DNA of 64,000 nt from positions 1 through 64,000 of the forward strand of contig PAPH01000044.1 of the NCBI GenBank assembly GCA_002709005.1. Direction: 5' to 3'. Made by a program: the position numbers and the translations under genes. Origin of the DNA: Hyphomicrobiales bacterium. GTDB taxonomy: Bacteria; Pseudomonadota; Alphaproteobacteria; Rhizobiales; Rhizobiaceae. This document shows, piece by piece, positions 28,713 through 38,655 of the stretch. Position 1 is the stretch's first letter. Each line of letters opens with the position of its first letter. The notes below the pieces were generated by a model. The model ran no database searches and was not told the DNA's origin. It saw only the letters and a program-made list of their open reading frames with translations.

Positions 28713-30059
28713 ATGACCAGCACGCTTGAATCGGGCGATGTCCGTGCAGGACGCTTGTCGTCCGCCGAATACGCCGAGAACTTTTCCGATCTCCATCCGC
28801 CGCTTGATCATCACGAGGCACTGGTCGAGGCGGACCGCTGCTATTTCTGCTACGACGCACCGTGCATGAACGCCTGCCCGACGTCGATCGACATTCCGCT
28901 GTTCATCCGCCAGATCCAGGCCGGCAACCCGGTTGGCGCGGCGAAGACCATCTTCGAACAGAACATCCTCGGCGGCATGTGCGCCCGAGTCTGCCCCACC
29001 GAAACGCTCTGCGAGGAAGCCTGCGTGCGCGAGACCGCCGAAGGCAAACCGGTCAAGATCGGCGAACTCCAGCGCCACGCCACCGACACCTACATGGCGC
29101 GCGAGTTGCCGCATCCGTTCAAACGGGCCGCCTCGACGGGCAGGACCGTAGCCGTCGTCGGCGCCGGTCCGGCCGGTCTCTCCTGCGCCCACCGACTCGC
29201 CATGCACGGCCATGACGTCGTTATCCTCGAAGCGAGGCAGAAGCCCGGCGGCCTCAACGAATACGGCATCGCCGCCTACAAGGCGACCAATGACTTCGCC
29301 CAGCGCGAGGTCGAATGGCTGATGCAGATTGGCGGCATCGAGCTCCGGCTCGGCCAGCGGCTCGGCTCGGATTTCGAGGTCGAGGATCTGGTCAATCAGT
29401 ATGACGCCGTCTTCATCGGCGTCGGGCTGCCCTCAGCCTATGCGCTCGACCTTCCGGGCAGCGATCTTCCCGGTGTGGAGTCGGCCATCGATTTCATCGC
29501 CCGTCTGCGTCAGGCCGAGGACAAGTCCACCCTCCCCGTCGGCCAGGATGTGGTGGTGGTGGGTGGCGGCATGACGGCAGTCGATGCGGCCGTGCAGTCG
29601 AAACTTCTCGGCGCCCGCACGGTCTCGCTCGTCTATCGCCGCGGCCGCGAGCAGATGCCCGCCAGCCGCTACGAGCAGGATCTGGCAGCCGCCCACGGCG
29701 TGCACCTCGTCTTCAACGCCAAGCCGGCACGCATCAACGGTGCCAATGCGGTGGAAAGCATCACCTTCGAATATACCGCCAGCGAAGGCGGCAAGCTCAC
29801 CGGAACCGGCGAAACCTTCGAAATTTCCGCCGACCAGGTGCTCGCCGCCATCGGCCAGTGGATGGAGGCCGATACGGGCGAACTCGAACTCGACGGCACC
29901 ACGCTCGCGCGCACCGACGGCAATCTCAGCCTTTCCCCTTATGGCCGGAAAGTCTGGGTGGGCGGCGACTGCGCCCATGGCGGCGAAGACCTGACGGTCA
30001 CCGCCGTCGAGGATGGCAAGATTGCCGCCGAGAGCATTCACGCGACGCTTGCGGGTTAA
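28713..30059 (+). CDS. preT: NAD-dependent dihydropyrimidine dehydrogenase subunit PreT
   Basis: CYFCYDAPCMNACPTSIDIPLFIRQIQAGN Fe-S motif, VVGAGPAGLSCAHRLAMHGHDVVILEA; adjacent preA. Confidence 0.93.
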   Translation: MTSTLESGDVRAGRLSSAEYAENFSDLHPPLDHHEALVEADRCYFCYDAPCMNACPTSIDIPLFIRQIQAGNPVGAAKTIFEQNILGGMCARVCPTETLCEEACVRETAEGKPVKIGELQRHATDTYMARELPHPFKRAASTGRTVAVVGAGPAGLSCAHRLAMHGHDVVILEARQKPGGLNEYGIAAYKATNDFAQREVEWLMQIGGIELRLGQRLGSDFEVEDLVNQYDAVFIGVGLPSAYALDLPGSDLPGVESAIDFIARLRQAEDKSTLPVGQDVVVVGGGMTAVDAAVQSKLLGARTVSLVYRRGREQMPASRYEQDLAAAHGVHLVFNAKPARINGANAVESITFEYTASEGGKLTGTGETFEISADQVLAAIGQWMEADTGELELDGTTLARTDGNLSLSPYGRKVWVGGDCAHGGEDLTVTAVEDGKIAAESIHATLAG

Positions 30060-30070
30060 GGAGAACGGAC

Positions 30071-31384
30071 ATGGCTGATCTTTCGACGAACTTCCTCGGC
30101 ATCAAGTCCCCCAACCCCTTCTGGCTCGCTTCCGCGCCGCCCACCGACAAGGCCTACAATGTCGAGCGCGCCTATGAGGCGGGCTGGGGCGGCGTTGTCT
30201 GGAAGACGCTCGGCGAGGCCGGACCTCCCGTCGTCAACGTCAACGGCCCGCGCTACGGCGCGATCTGGGGACCGGACCGCCGGCTTCTGGGCCTCAACAA
30301 TATCGAACTGATTACCGACCGCGATCTCGAGACCAATCTGCGCGAGATGACCGAGGTGAAGAAGCGCTGGCCCGACCGCGCGCTCATTGCCTCGATCATG
30401 GTGCCCTGCGAGGAAAAGAGCTGGCGCGATATCCTGCCGCGTGTCGAGGACACGGGCGCGGACGGCATCGAACTCAATTTCGGCTGCCCGCACGGGATGA
30501 GCGAACGCGGCATGGGTTCGGCCGTCGGCCAGGTGCCCGAATACATCCAGATGGTCACCGAGTGGTGCAAGGAATTCGGCAAGCTCCCGGTGATCGTGAA
30601 ACTCACGCCCAACATCACCGACATCCGCTACCCGGCGCGCGCGGCCAACAAGGGCGGCGCGGACGCGGTCTCGTTGATCAACACGATCTCCTCGATCGTC
30701 TCCGTCGATCTCGACAATTTCTCGCCCAACCCGTCGATCGACGGACGCGGTTCGCACGGTGGCTATTGCGGCCCGGCGGTGAAACCCATTGCGCTCAACA
30801 TGGTCGCCGAGATCGCCCGCGATCCCGAAACCCGCGGCCTGCCGATCTCCGGCATCGGCGGGGTGAGCACCTGGCGCGATGCCGCCGAATTCATCGCGCT
30901 CGGCTGCGGCACGGTGCAGGTCTGCACCGCAGCCATGACCTACGGCTTCAAGATCGTCCAGGAAATGATCGACGGGCTGGAAAACTACATGGACGAGAAG
31001 GGCTACGAGACCATCGAGGACTTCCGCGGCATGGCCGTGCCGAACGTCACCGACTGGCAGTATCTCAACCTCAACTACATCACCAAGGCGAAGATCGACC
31101 AGGACCTCTGCATCAAGTGCGGACGCTGCCACATCGCCTGCGAGGACACCTCGCACCAGGCGATCACCAGCATGGTCGACGGCGTCCGCCACTTCGAGGT
31201 GATGGACGACGAATGCGTCGGCTGCAATCTCTGCGTCAATGTCTGCCCGGTCGAGAACTGCATCTCGATGGTGCCGATGGCGACCGGCGAAACCGATCCG
31301 CGCACCGGCAAGACGGTGGAAGCCGACTACGCCAACTGGACCATGCATCCCAACAACCCGATGGCCCGGGAGGCCGCCGAATAG
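30071..31384 (+). CDS. preA: NAD-dependent dihydropyrimidine dehydrogenase subunit PreA
   Basis: DHOD-like barrel (FLGIKSPNPFWLASAPPTDK) and C-terminal 4Fe-4S motifs CIKCGRCHIAC, CVGCNLCVNVCP. Confidence 0.95.
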   Translation: MADLSTNFLGIKSPNPFWLASAPPTDKAYNVERAYEAGWGGVVWKTLGEAGPPVVNVNGPRYGAIWGPDRRLLGLNNIELITDRDLETNLREMTEVKKRWPDRALIASIMVPCEEKSWRDILPRVEDTGADGIELNFGCPHGMSERGMGSAVGQVPEYIQMVTEWCKEFGKLPVIVKLTPNITDIRYPARAANKGGADAVSLINTISSIVSVDLDNFSPNPSIDGRGSHGGYCGPAVKPIALNMVAEIARDPETRGLPISGIGGVSTWRDAAEFIALGCGTVQVCTAAMTYGFKIVQEMIDGLENYMDEKGYETIEDFRGMAVPNVTDWQYLNLNYITKAKIDQDLCIKCGRCHIACEDTSHQAITSMVDGVRHFEVMDDECVGCNLCVNVCPVENCISMVPMATGETDPRTGKTVEADYANWTMHPNNPMAREAAE

Positions 31385-31425
31385 GCCCGACGCCCTAAGA
31401 CAACTCGATCAAATGCGGTGGGGGG

Positions 31426-31458
31426 AAAGCCGTCCGGTTCATCCGGACGGCTTTTTTT
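31426..31458 (+). terminator. Rho-independent terminator after preA
   Basis: AAAGCCGTCCGG-ttcat-CCGGACGGCTTT followed by T-run. Confidence 0.92.
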
Positions 31459-31496
31459 CGTCGTCAGCCTTCGGTCGTCAGGGCTTGCGTTATTCA

Positions 31497-31513
31497 TAGA
31501 TATATTTTATCTA
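31497..31513. promoter_or_regulatory. Candidate Rrf2 autoregulatory operator
   Basis: TAGATA-TATTT-TATCTA perfect inverted repeat about 31 bp upstream of the Rrf2 ATG. Confidence 0.45.
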
Positions 31514-31543
31514 GGATAAAAGTTAGAGAGGATTTGGCGATCG

Positions 31544-32044
31544 ATGAAACTCTCGAATGGCGTCGAAACGGGGATCCACTGCACCGCGGTTCTGGCCGGG
31601 CTGAAGGGGGATGCGACCCTGCCTGCGCTGGCGCTTGCGGAATATTATGGCGTGTCGCCGACCTATCTGCTCAAGCATCTTGGACGGCTCACCGAGGCGG
31701 GAATTCTGGAATCGGTGCCGGGTCCGTCCGGCGGCTACCGGCTTGCCCGTTTAGTCGATGACATCAGCCTGCTCGACGTCGTGCTTGCCATCGAGGGGCC
31801 CGAACCGGCCTTCCGCTGCAACGAGATCCGCCAGTGCGGCGCGGACCCTCTGCCCGCCGACGCCTACCCCGCCCCCTGCGCCATCAAGGTCGCCATGCTG
31901 AAGGCCGAAAAGGCCTATCGGGCGGCACTGTCCGAAACGCGGCTCACCGACATCCTCGACGCCCATGGCGCCTCCAGCGACCCCCGTGTGCTGGCACGGG
32001 GAAAACGTTTCGTCGAAACCCGCCAGCGCCCGCAAGAGGGCTGA
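31544..32044 (+). CDS. Rrf2 family transcriptional regulator
   Basis: 166 aa; winged HTH (LAEYYGVSPTYLLKHLGRLTEAGILESVPGPSGGYRLAR). Confidence 0.88.
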   Translation: MKLSNGVETGIHCTAVLAGLKGDATLPALALAEYYGVSPTYLLKHLGRLTEAGILESVPGPSGGYRLARLVDDISLLDVVLAIEGPEPAFRCNEIRQCGADPLPADAYPAPCAIKVAMLKAEKAYRAALSETRLTDILDAHGASSDPRVLARGKRFVETRQRPQEG

Positions 32045-32066
32045 TCCGCAAGAAAAGGACAAAGCC

Positions 32067-32522
32067 ATGCAACCCCGATTCAACCACAGACAGACCGCGC
32101 CCGAGTTGATGAAGGCCGTCGTCGCACTGGATACCGCAGTCGATGCTGCCGGACTGGAAAAGCCGCTTCTGCATCTGGTCAAGCTGCGCGCCTCGCAGAT
32201 CAACGGCTGCGCCTATTGCGTCGACAAGCATGCCCGCGACGCCCGCGCCGAGGGTGAGAGCGAGCAGCGCATCGTCATGGTCTCCGCATGGCGGGAATCG
32301 CCGGCCTTTTCGAAGCGTGAGCGCGCCGCCCTCGCCTGGACAGAGTCGCTGACCCTTGTCGCGCGGACCGGCGTTCCCGATGCCGATTACGAGATCGTAA
32401 GCGCGGAGTTCACCGAGCATGAAGTCGCCGCGCTCACAGTGCTCATCGGCATGATCAACCTGTGGAACCGCATCGGCGTTTCCGCGCGTCTCGTGCATCC
32501 GCTCAAGAACGCGGCGGCCTAA
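32067..32522 (+). CDS. Carboxymuconolactone decarboxylase family (AhpD-like) protein
   Basis: NGCAYCVDKHARDAR CxxC motif; start ATG at 32067. Confidence 0.9.
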   Translation: MQPRFNHRQTAPELMKAVVALDTAVDAAGLEKPLLHLVKLRASQINGCAYCVDKHARDARAEGESEQRIVMVSAWRESPAFSKRERAALAWTESLTLVARTGVPDADYEIVSAEFTEHEVAALTVLIGMINLWNRIGVSARLVHPLKNAAA

Positions 32523-33556
32523 TCATCAGGCCCGACGCGGATCACCCGCTTGCCGAAATTCTCGCCGCGCAACAGCCCGATGAAGGCGCGCGGCGCGTTT
32601 TCGAGCCCGTCGATCATTTCTTCGCGATAAGTGATGCGGCCTTCTTTCAGCCAGCCGCCCATGGCCTTGGAGAATTCCGGATAGAGGTGGCCGAAGGTGT
32701 TGAAGATGATGAAACCCCTCACGGTCAGTTGCTTGCGCAGGATCTGCCCCATCAGCCAGTTCATCCGGTCCGGACCGTCGGGCAGGCTCGTGGCATTGTA
32801 TCCGGAGACAAGGCCGCAAACCGGAACGCGCCCGTTGACGTTGAGAAGCGGGACGACCGCGTCGAGCACCTTTCCGCCGACATTCTCGAAATAGATGTCG
32901 ATGCCGTCGGTACAGGCTGATTTCAGCTGGCCGGCGAAATCATCGGCCTTGTGGTCGATGCAGGCATCGAAACCCAGGTCGTTCACCGCATAGGCACATT
33001 TGTCCGGCCCGCCGGCAATGCCGACGACGCGGCAGCCGAGGATCTTGCCGATCTGCCCGACGGTGGCGCCCACCGGCCCCGTCGCGGCGGCCACGACGAG
33101 AGTCTCGCCTTCCTTCGGTGCGCCAATCTGCGTCAGACCGGCCCAGGCCGTGAAGCCGGGCATGCCGAGAATGCCGAGCGCCCAGGACGGACGTTCCGGC
33201 GACTTGCCGAGGTTCATCGCCCCCTTGCCGTCGGAGATCGAATAATCCTGCCAGCCAGCTTGCGAGAGCACCCAGTCCCCTTCATCGAAACCTTTGACGC
33301 GGCTTGCAACGACGCGGCTGACGGTGCCAGCCGTCATCACCGCGTCGATCTCGACGGGCGCGGCATAGGACGGCGCGTCGCTCATCCGCCCGCGCATATA
33401 GGGGTCGAGCGACAGATGGACGGTACGAAGCAGCATCTCGCCCTCGCCCGGTTCCGGCACGGGTACCGTCTCCATGCGCAGCGTGTTGTCGTCGGGCTCG
33501 CCCTTCGGGCGTTCTGCCAGCACCAGCCTGCGATTGGTATCGGATGTCTGGGTCAT
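32519..33556 (-). CDS. NADP-dependent MDR-family oxidoreductase (CurA/LTB4 dehydrogenase-like)
   Basis: VPEPGEGEMLLRTVHLSLDPYMRGRM, ATGPVGATVGQIGKILGCRVVGIAGG. Confidence 0.9.
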   Translation of the reverse strand: MTQTSDTNRRLVLAERPKGEPDDNTLRMETVPVPEPGEGEMLLRTVHLSLDPYMRGRMSDAPSYAAPVEIDAVMTAGTVSRVVASRVKGFDEGDWVLSQAGWQDYSISDGKGAMNLGKSPERPSWALGILGMPGFTAWAGLTQIGAPKEGETLVVAAATGPVGATVGQIGKILGCRVVGIAGGPDKCAYAVNDLGFDACIDHKADDFAGQLKSACTDGIDIYFENVGGKVLDAVVPLLNVNGRVPVCGLVSGYNATSLPDGPDRMNWLMGQILRKQLTVRGFIIFNTFGHLYPEFSKAMGGWLKEGRITYREEMIDGLENAPRAFIGLLRGENFGKRVIRVGPDD

Positions 33557-33627
33557 CGTGACCTCCTTCACTGTTTCGGGTGATCTCGCCCGGGGATGGA
33601 AGTCTATCTAGAGGACCGAGGAACTTC

Positions 33628-34260
33628 TCAAGCCCGCGGCTTTAACCCCTCGAGAAACAACGTTTCGAGAAACCGGGCGGCATCCTCGAAGCGCCCGTCG
33701 CCGCCGCGGTCGGGGCCGAGCACGGCACGCACCTGAACATCGAAATCCGCGTAATGCTGCGTCGTCGACCAGATGGCGAAGATCATGTGGCGCGGGTCGG
33801 CCTTGTTGAGCCGCCCCGCCTTCATCCAGCCTGCAATGACCTGGGACTTTTCATCCACAAGGCCCTTCAGGCGCGTCTCAAGCATCGTCTCGATGCGCGG
33901 CGCGCCCTGCAGGATTTCGTTGGCGAACAACCTGCTTTCACGGGGAAAATCGCGGGACATTTCGAGCTTGCGGCGGATGTACATCCTGAGTTCCGGGATG
34001 GGATCGCCATTCTCGTTGAGGCTCTCGAGCGGCTCCAGCCAAGTGTCGAGAAGCCGGTCGATGAGCGCCTCGTAGATGTCCTGCTTGCGGCGGAAATAAT
34101 AGAGAAGGTTGGGCTTGGACATGCCGGCCCCCTCGGCGATCTGGTCCACCGTCGCCCCCCGGAAACCATGGATCGAAAAGGCGTCGAGTGCCGCATCGAG
34201 AATACGCGCCTCGTTCTCGGTCTGGATGCGCGTCTTGCGCGGTTCCGGATTATGATCCAT
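33628..34260 (-). CDS. rutR: TetR-family regulator, RutR-like
   Basis: 210 aa; ARILDAALDAFSIHGFRGATVDQIAEGAGMSKPNLLYYFRRKQDIYEALI; located in pyrimidine catabolic locus. Confidence 0.82.
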   Translation of the reverse strand: MDHNPEPRKTRIQTENEARILDAALDAFSIHGFRGATVDQIAEGAGMSKPNLLYYFRRKQDIYEALIDRLLDTWLEPLESLNENGDPIPELRMYIRRKLEMSRDFPRESRLFANEILQGAPRIETMLETRLKGLVDEKSQVIAGWMKAGRLNKADPRHMIFAIWSTTQHYADFDVQVRAVLGPDRGGDGRFEDAARFLETLFLEGLKPRA

Positions 34261-34362
34261 CGCCGCTCAAGTCCCCGTCGCGGATCACAGTTTCCGCCCC
34301 CACATTCTCATCCTTCCGATCGGCCCGTTAAGCCCTTGACCGCGCCTGCCGCGCTGATAGAG

Positions 34363-34379
34363 TTTTATCAAACAGTCAA
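34363..34379 (-). promoter_or_regulatory. Candidate RutR operator between rutR and aminotransferase
   Basis: Minus strand TTGACTGTTTGATAAAA; 15/17 match to motif upstream of preT. Confidence 0.5.
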
Positions 34380-34464
34380 TTTCCGTAGCACAGCTTTGCT
34401 TACGGAACCAAGCACCACAAACGGGCACTGACTGAATTCATTAGCTTTCGGCTATGGGGAACAT

Positions 34465-35793
34465 ATGTCCAACCGCACCACCGTGACACCCAACGACCTT
34501 CGCGCCTTCTGGATGCCGTTTACGGCCAACCGGCAGTTCAAGCAGGACCCGCGCATGCTGGTCGCCGCCGAGGACATGCACTTCACCTCCTCGGACGGCC
34601 GCAAGATCCTCGACGGCACGGCGGGCCTGTGGTGCGTCAACGCCGGCCATTGCCGCCCGAAGATCACCGAGGCGATCCGCCAACAGGCCGGCGAACTGGA
34701 CTATGCGCCGGCCTTCCAGATGGGGCATCCGAAAGCCTTCGAACTGGCCAACCGGCTGATCGACATCGCTCCCGACCACATGGGCCACCTGCTTTTCACC
34801 AACTCCGGATCGGAATCCGTCGATACCGCGCTCAAGGTGGCTATCGCCTATCACCGCGCCAAGGGCGATGGCTCGCGCTTCCGCCTCATCGGCCGCGAGC
34901 GTGGCTATCACGGGGTGAATTTCGGCGGCATTTCGGTGGGCGGCATCGTCGCCAACCGCAAGATGTTCGGCACGCTGCTGACCGGCGTCGACCACCTCCC
35001 CCATACCCATCTTCCGGGCAAGAACACCTATACCAGGGGCGTGCCCGAGCACGGCGCGGAACTCGCCGATGAGCTGACACGCATCGTCACCCTGCACGAT
35101 CCCTCCACCATCGCCGCCGTCATCGTCGAGCCGGTGGCGGGTTCAACCGGCGTGCTGATCCCGCCGAAGGGCTATCTGCAGAAGCTGCGCGAGATCTGCA
35201 CCCAGCACGGCATCCTGTTGATCTTCGACGAGGTGATCACCGGTTACGGCCGCCTCGGCGCGCCTTTCGCAGCCGACTATTTCGACGTAAAGCCCGATAT
35301 CATGGTCACCGCCAAGGGCCTGACCAACGGCGTCATTCCGATGGGCGCGGTCTTTGTCACCCCCGAGATCCACGACGCCTTCATGAACGGGCCGGAACAT
35401 CTCATCGAGTTCTTCCACGGCTACACCTATTCCGGCAATCCGATCGCCTCGGCCGCCGGTCTCGCCACCATCGAGACCTACAAGGAGGAAGGCCTCTTCG
35501 AGCGCGCCGCCGATCTTGCGCCCTATTGGGAGGACGGCCTGCACTCGCTCAAGGGTGAACCGCACGTCATCGACATCCGCAATATCGGTCTCGTCGGCGC
35601 GGTCGAACTCGAACCGATCGCCGGCTCGCCGACCAAGCGGGCCTTCTCCTGCTTCCTGCGCGCCTGGGAAAAGGGTCTTCTGATCCGTACCACCGGGGAC
35701 ATCATCGCGCTCTCGCCGCCGCTGATCATCTCGAAGGAACAGATCGACGAGATCATCGACACGCTCCGCGCGGTCCTCAACGAGGTCGATTGA
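34465..35793 (+). CDS. Class III aminotransferase (omega-amino acid/beta-alanine:pyruvate aminotransferase-like)
   Basis: 442 aa; AGLWCVNAGHCRPKI, DEVITGYGRLGAPFAA, TAKGLTNGVIPMGAV. Confidence 0.9.
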   Translation: MSNRTTVTPNDLRAFWMPFTANRQFKQDPRMLVAAEDMHFTSSDGRKILDGTAGLWCVNAGHCRPKITEAIRQQAGELDYAPAFQMGHPKAFELANRLIDIAPDHMGHLLFTNSGSESVDTALKVAIAYHRAKGDGSRFRLIGRERGYHGVNFGGISVGGIVANRKMFGTLLTGVDHLPHTHLPGKNTYTRGVPEHGAELADELTRIVTLHDPSTIAAVIVEPVAGSTGVLIPPKGYLQKLREICTQHGILLIFDEVITGYGRLGAPFAADYFDVKPDIMVTAKGLTNGVIPMGAVFVTPEIHDAFMNGPEHLIEFFHGYTYSGNPIASAAGLATIETYKEEGLFERAADLAPYWEDGLHSLKGEPHVIDIRNIGLVGAVELEPIAGSPTKRAFSCFLRAWEKGLLIRTTGDIIALSPPLIISKEQIDEIIDTLRAVLNEVD

Positions 35794-35903
35794 TGGCCCT
35801 CCTCCGGGCCATCGCGCAGCCTTCGGCTGCCGCCTCGCGCGGCGCCTCCAGAAAAATCCCGCCCCTGAACGACACCAGGCGGGGCATGTCCATCATGCCC
35901 CGC
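35792..35903. other. Three successive hairpins in the aminotransferase-amidohydrolase gap
   Basis: GATGGCCC/GGGCCATC, GCAGCC/GGCTGC, GCGGGGCATG/CATGCCCCGC. Confidence 0.6.
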
Positions 35904-35940
35904 TCCACGATATCCGTTTCGGACTGACAGGAGATCGACC

Positions 35941-37191
35941 ATGGCCGCACCGGCAGCAAACATGAAGATCAACGCCGACAGGCTGTGGGACTCGCTGATG
36001 GAGATGGCCAGGATCGGCCCGGGTGTGGCCGGCGGCAACAACCGCCAGACGCTGACCGACGAGGACGGCGAAGGCCGCAAGCTGTTCCAGAAATGGTGCG
36101 AGGATGCGGGCCTCACCATGGGCGTCGATACCATGGGCAACATGTTCATGACACGGCCCGGCACCGATCCCGATGCCCTTCCGGTCTATGTCGGCTCGCA
36201 CCTCGACACCCAGCCGACCGGCGGCAAGTATGACGGCGTTCTGGGTGTGCTCGGCGGGCTCGAACTCGTCCGCACGCTCAACGATCTGGGGGTCAAGACG
36301 AAGCATCCGATCGTGGTCACCAACTGGACCAACGAGGAAGGCACCCGCTTCGCCCCCGCCATGCTCGCCTCCGGCGTCTTCGCTGGCATCCACGAGCAGG
36401 ACTGGGCCTATGCCCGAACGGATGCGAAGGAAAAAACGTTTGGCGCCGAACTCGAACGCATCGGCTGGAAGGGCGACGAGGAAGTGGGCGCGCGCAAGAT
36501 GCACGCCTTCTTCGAACTTCACATCGAGCAGGGCCCTATCCTCGAGGCCGAGGGCAAGGATATCGGCGTCGTCACCCACGGCCAGGGCCTTTCCTGGACC
36601 CAGGTGACGATCACCGGCAAGGACGCCCATACCGGTTCCACCCCGATGCCGATGCGCCGCAATGCAGGCCTCGGCATGGCGAAAGTGCTTCAGTTGGTCG
36701 ACGAGATTGCCTGGAGCCACAAACCGGATGCCGTGGGTGCGGCAGGCCATATCGATGTCTATCCCAATTCCCGCAACGTCATCCCCGGCAAGGTCGTCTT
36801 CACCGTCGATTTCCGCTCCCCGAACCTCGCCGTCATCGAGGACATGGAGAAGCGCCTCAAGGAGGGAGCGAAGAAGATCTGCGACGAAATGGGTCTCGGC
36901 ATCGCGTTCGAGAAGACCGGCGGCTTCGATCCGGTCACCTTCGACGAAAAATGCGTGACCGCCATCCGCGACGCAGCCGAGCGTCTGGGCTATTCCCACC
37001 GCAATATCATCTCGGGCGCCGGTCACGACGCCTGCTGGATCAACCGCGTGGCCCCGACCGCCATGGTCATGTGCCCCTGCGTCGACGGGCTGTCGCACAA
37101 CGAGGCCGAGGAGATCTCCAGAGAATGGGCCGCCGCCGGCGCCAACGTGCTGATGCATGCGGTGGTCGAGACCGCGGAGATTGTGGAGTAA
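35941..37191 (+). CDS. Zn-dependent M20-type hydrolase (beta-ureidopropionase / N-carbamoyl amino acid amidohydrolase)
   Basis: 416 aa; YVGSHLDTQPTGGKYDGVLGVLGGLE, TNEEGTRFAPAMLASGVFAG. Confidence 0.92.
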   Translation: MAAPAANMKINADRLWDSLMEMARIGPGVAGGNNRQTLTDEDGEGRKLFQKWCEDAGLTMGVDTMGNMFMTRPGTDPDALPVYVGSHLDTQPTGGKYDGVLGVLGGLELVRTLNDLGVKTKHPIVVTNWTNEEGTRFAPAMLASGVFAGIHEQDWAYARTDAKEKTFGAELERIGWKGDEEVGARKMHAFFELHIEQGPILEAEGKDIGVVTHGQGLSWTQVTITGKDAHTGSTPMPMRRNAGLGMAKVLQLVDEIAWSHKPDAVGAAGHIDVYPNSRNVIPGKVVFTVDFRSPNLAVIEDMEKRLKEGAKKICDEMGLGIAFEKTGGFDPVTFDEKCVTAIRDAAERLGYSHRNIISGAGHDACWINRVAPTAMVMCPCVDGLSHNEAEEISREWAAAGANVLMHAVVETAEIVE

Positions 37192-37197
37192 TTCGCG

Positions 37198-37833
37198 ATG
37201 ACCCTCGCCACCATCTTCGCCTTCGCCGCCATGGCCGCGCTGCTCATCATGTCGCCCGGCCCCAATGGCGTGCTGATCGCTAAGACCGTTCCCACCTCCG
37301 GACGCGCAGCCGGCTTCGCCAATATTGCAGGGTTCGTGGTCGCCTTCTTCGTCCACGGCACCTTCGCGATATTCGGCCTGTCGCTCCTGCTTCTGCAGTC
37401 CGCCAACCTTTTTCTGGCCGTCAAGCTGCTTGGCGCGGCCTACCTGATCTTCATCGGGGTCAAGGCGCTCCGCTCGGCTTGGCGCAACCGCCCCGCCCCG
37501 CTTGCCAAGGTTGCACCGGCGCGCAGAAAGCGCGGCCTGACGAAAGCCTTTATCGAGGGCTTTCTGACCAACGCGCTCAATCCCAAGGTGGCAATGTTCT
37601 ACGTCGCGGCGTTTCCGCAATTCATTCCGCACGATACAGTTGCCCCGCTATCCGCCTACCTGCTGGTTGCCATTCATGCCGCGTTGAATGTGGCCTGGTT
37701 CGCGCCGATGGTGTTGCTGTTCGACCGGCTGTCGACAGTTGCGCGCGGCGACCGTGTGCAGCGCTGGATCAGGGGCCTCACCGGAGCGGTCTTCATCGGC
37801 TTCGGCATCAAGCTCGCCACCCTGCGCCCGTGA
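37198..37833 (+). CDS. LysE family translocator
   Basis: 211 aa; MSPGPNGVLIAKTVPTSGRAAG, GFLTNALNPKVAMFYVAAFPQF. Confidence 0.88.
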   Translation: MTLATIFAFAAMAALLIMSPGPNGVLIAKTVPTSGRAAGFANIAGFVVAFFVHGTFAIFGLSLLLLQSANLFLAVKLLGAAYLIFIGVKALRSAWRNRPAPLAKVAPARRKRGLTKAFIEGFLTNALNPKVAMFYVAAFPQFIPHDTVAPLSAYLLVAIHAALNVAWFAPMVLLFDRLSTVARGDRVQRWIRGLTGAVFIGFGIKLATLRP

Positions 37834-37855
37834 CCGGAAATGTGAGGAGAGAAAC

Positions 37856-38617
37856 ATGAGCGAGAACGCCAAAATCGTCCCGATCGAGAAAACCGACGAG
37901 CGCCAGCTCCGCATCGATCTCGCCGCAGCCCTCCGTCTCGCCGCGCGCAACGACTGGCACGAGGGTGTGGCCAACCACTTCTCGGCGGCCGTCTCGCCTG
38001 ACGGGAAGAAATTTCTCGTCAATCCGCGCTGGAAGCATTTTTCGCGAGCCAAGGCCTCCGGCCTGCTGCTGGTCGATGCTGACGATCCCGAGACGATGAA
38101 GCGCCCCGACGCGCCCGATCCATCTGCCTGGTCGATCCATTCGGCGATCCACCGCAACCTGCCGCATGCCCGCGTTGCGCTGCATCTTCACCCGCCTTAC
38201 GCCACGACGCTCGCGACGCTGAAGGATCCGGCGATCTACCCGATCGACCAGGTCACCGCACGCTTCTACAATCGCCTCGCTATCGACCAGTCCTTCGGCG
38301 GCATCGCCACCGAGGAAGCCGAGGGCGAGCGCATCGCCGCCACCATCGGCAATCACTCCGCCGTCATGATGGGCAATCATGGTGTGACCACGCTCGGCCA
38401 CACGGTCGCCGAAGCCTTCGACGCCATGTACCATCTCGAACGCGCGGCGCGGACCATGGTGCTCGCCTATTCGACCGGCCGCGAGCTGAACATCATGCCA
38501 CACGACCTCGCCGAGGCGACGGCCGCCGAATGGGACGTCTACAAGGACGCCGAGCACGCCCATTTCGCCGAGATGAAGCGGATCCTCGATCACGAGGATC
38601 CCTCCTACGCCGATTGA
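37856..38617 (+). CDS. Class II aldolase/adducin family protein
   Basis: 253 aa; GVANHFSAAVSPDGKKFLVNP, HLHPPYATTLA, NHGVTTLGHTVAEAFDAMYHLERAA. Confidence 0.9.
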   Translation: MSENAKIVPIEKTDERQLRIDLAAALRLAARNDWHEGVANHFSAAVSPDGKKFLVNPRWKHFSRAKASGLLLVDADDPETMKRPDAPDPSAWSIHSAIHRNLPHARVALHLHPPYATTLATLKDPAIYPIDQVTARFYNRLAIDQSFGGIATEEAEGERIAATIGNHSAVMMGNHGVTTLGHTVAEAFDAMYHLERAARTMVLAYSTGRELNIMPHDLAEATAAEWDVYKDAEHAHFAEMKRILDHEDPSYAD

Positions 38618-38655
38618 TCCGCACACCCGAGAAAAAACGAGACAAGGGGAAACAG

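Noticed and set aside
35893-37632. 579-aa minus-strand ORF
   Set aside because: Antisense to the M20 amidohydrolase and LysE genes; no recognisable domain
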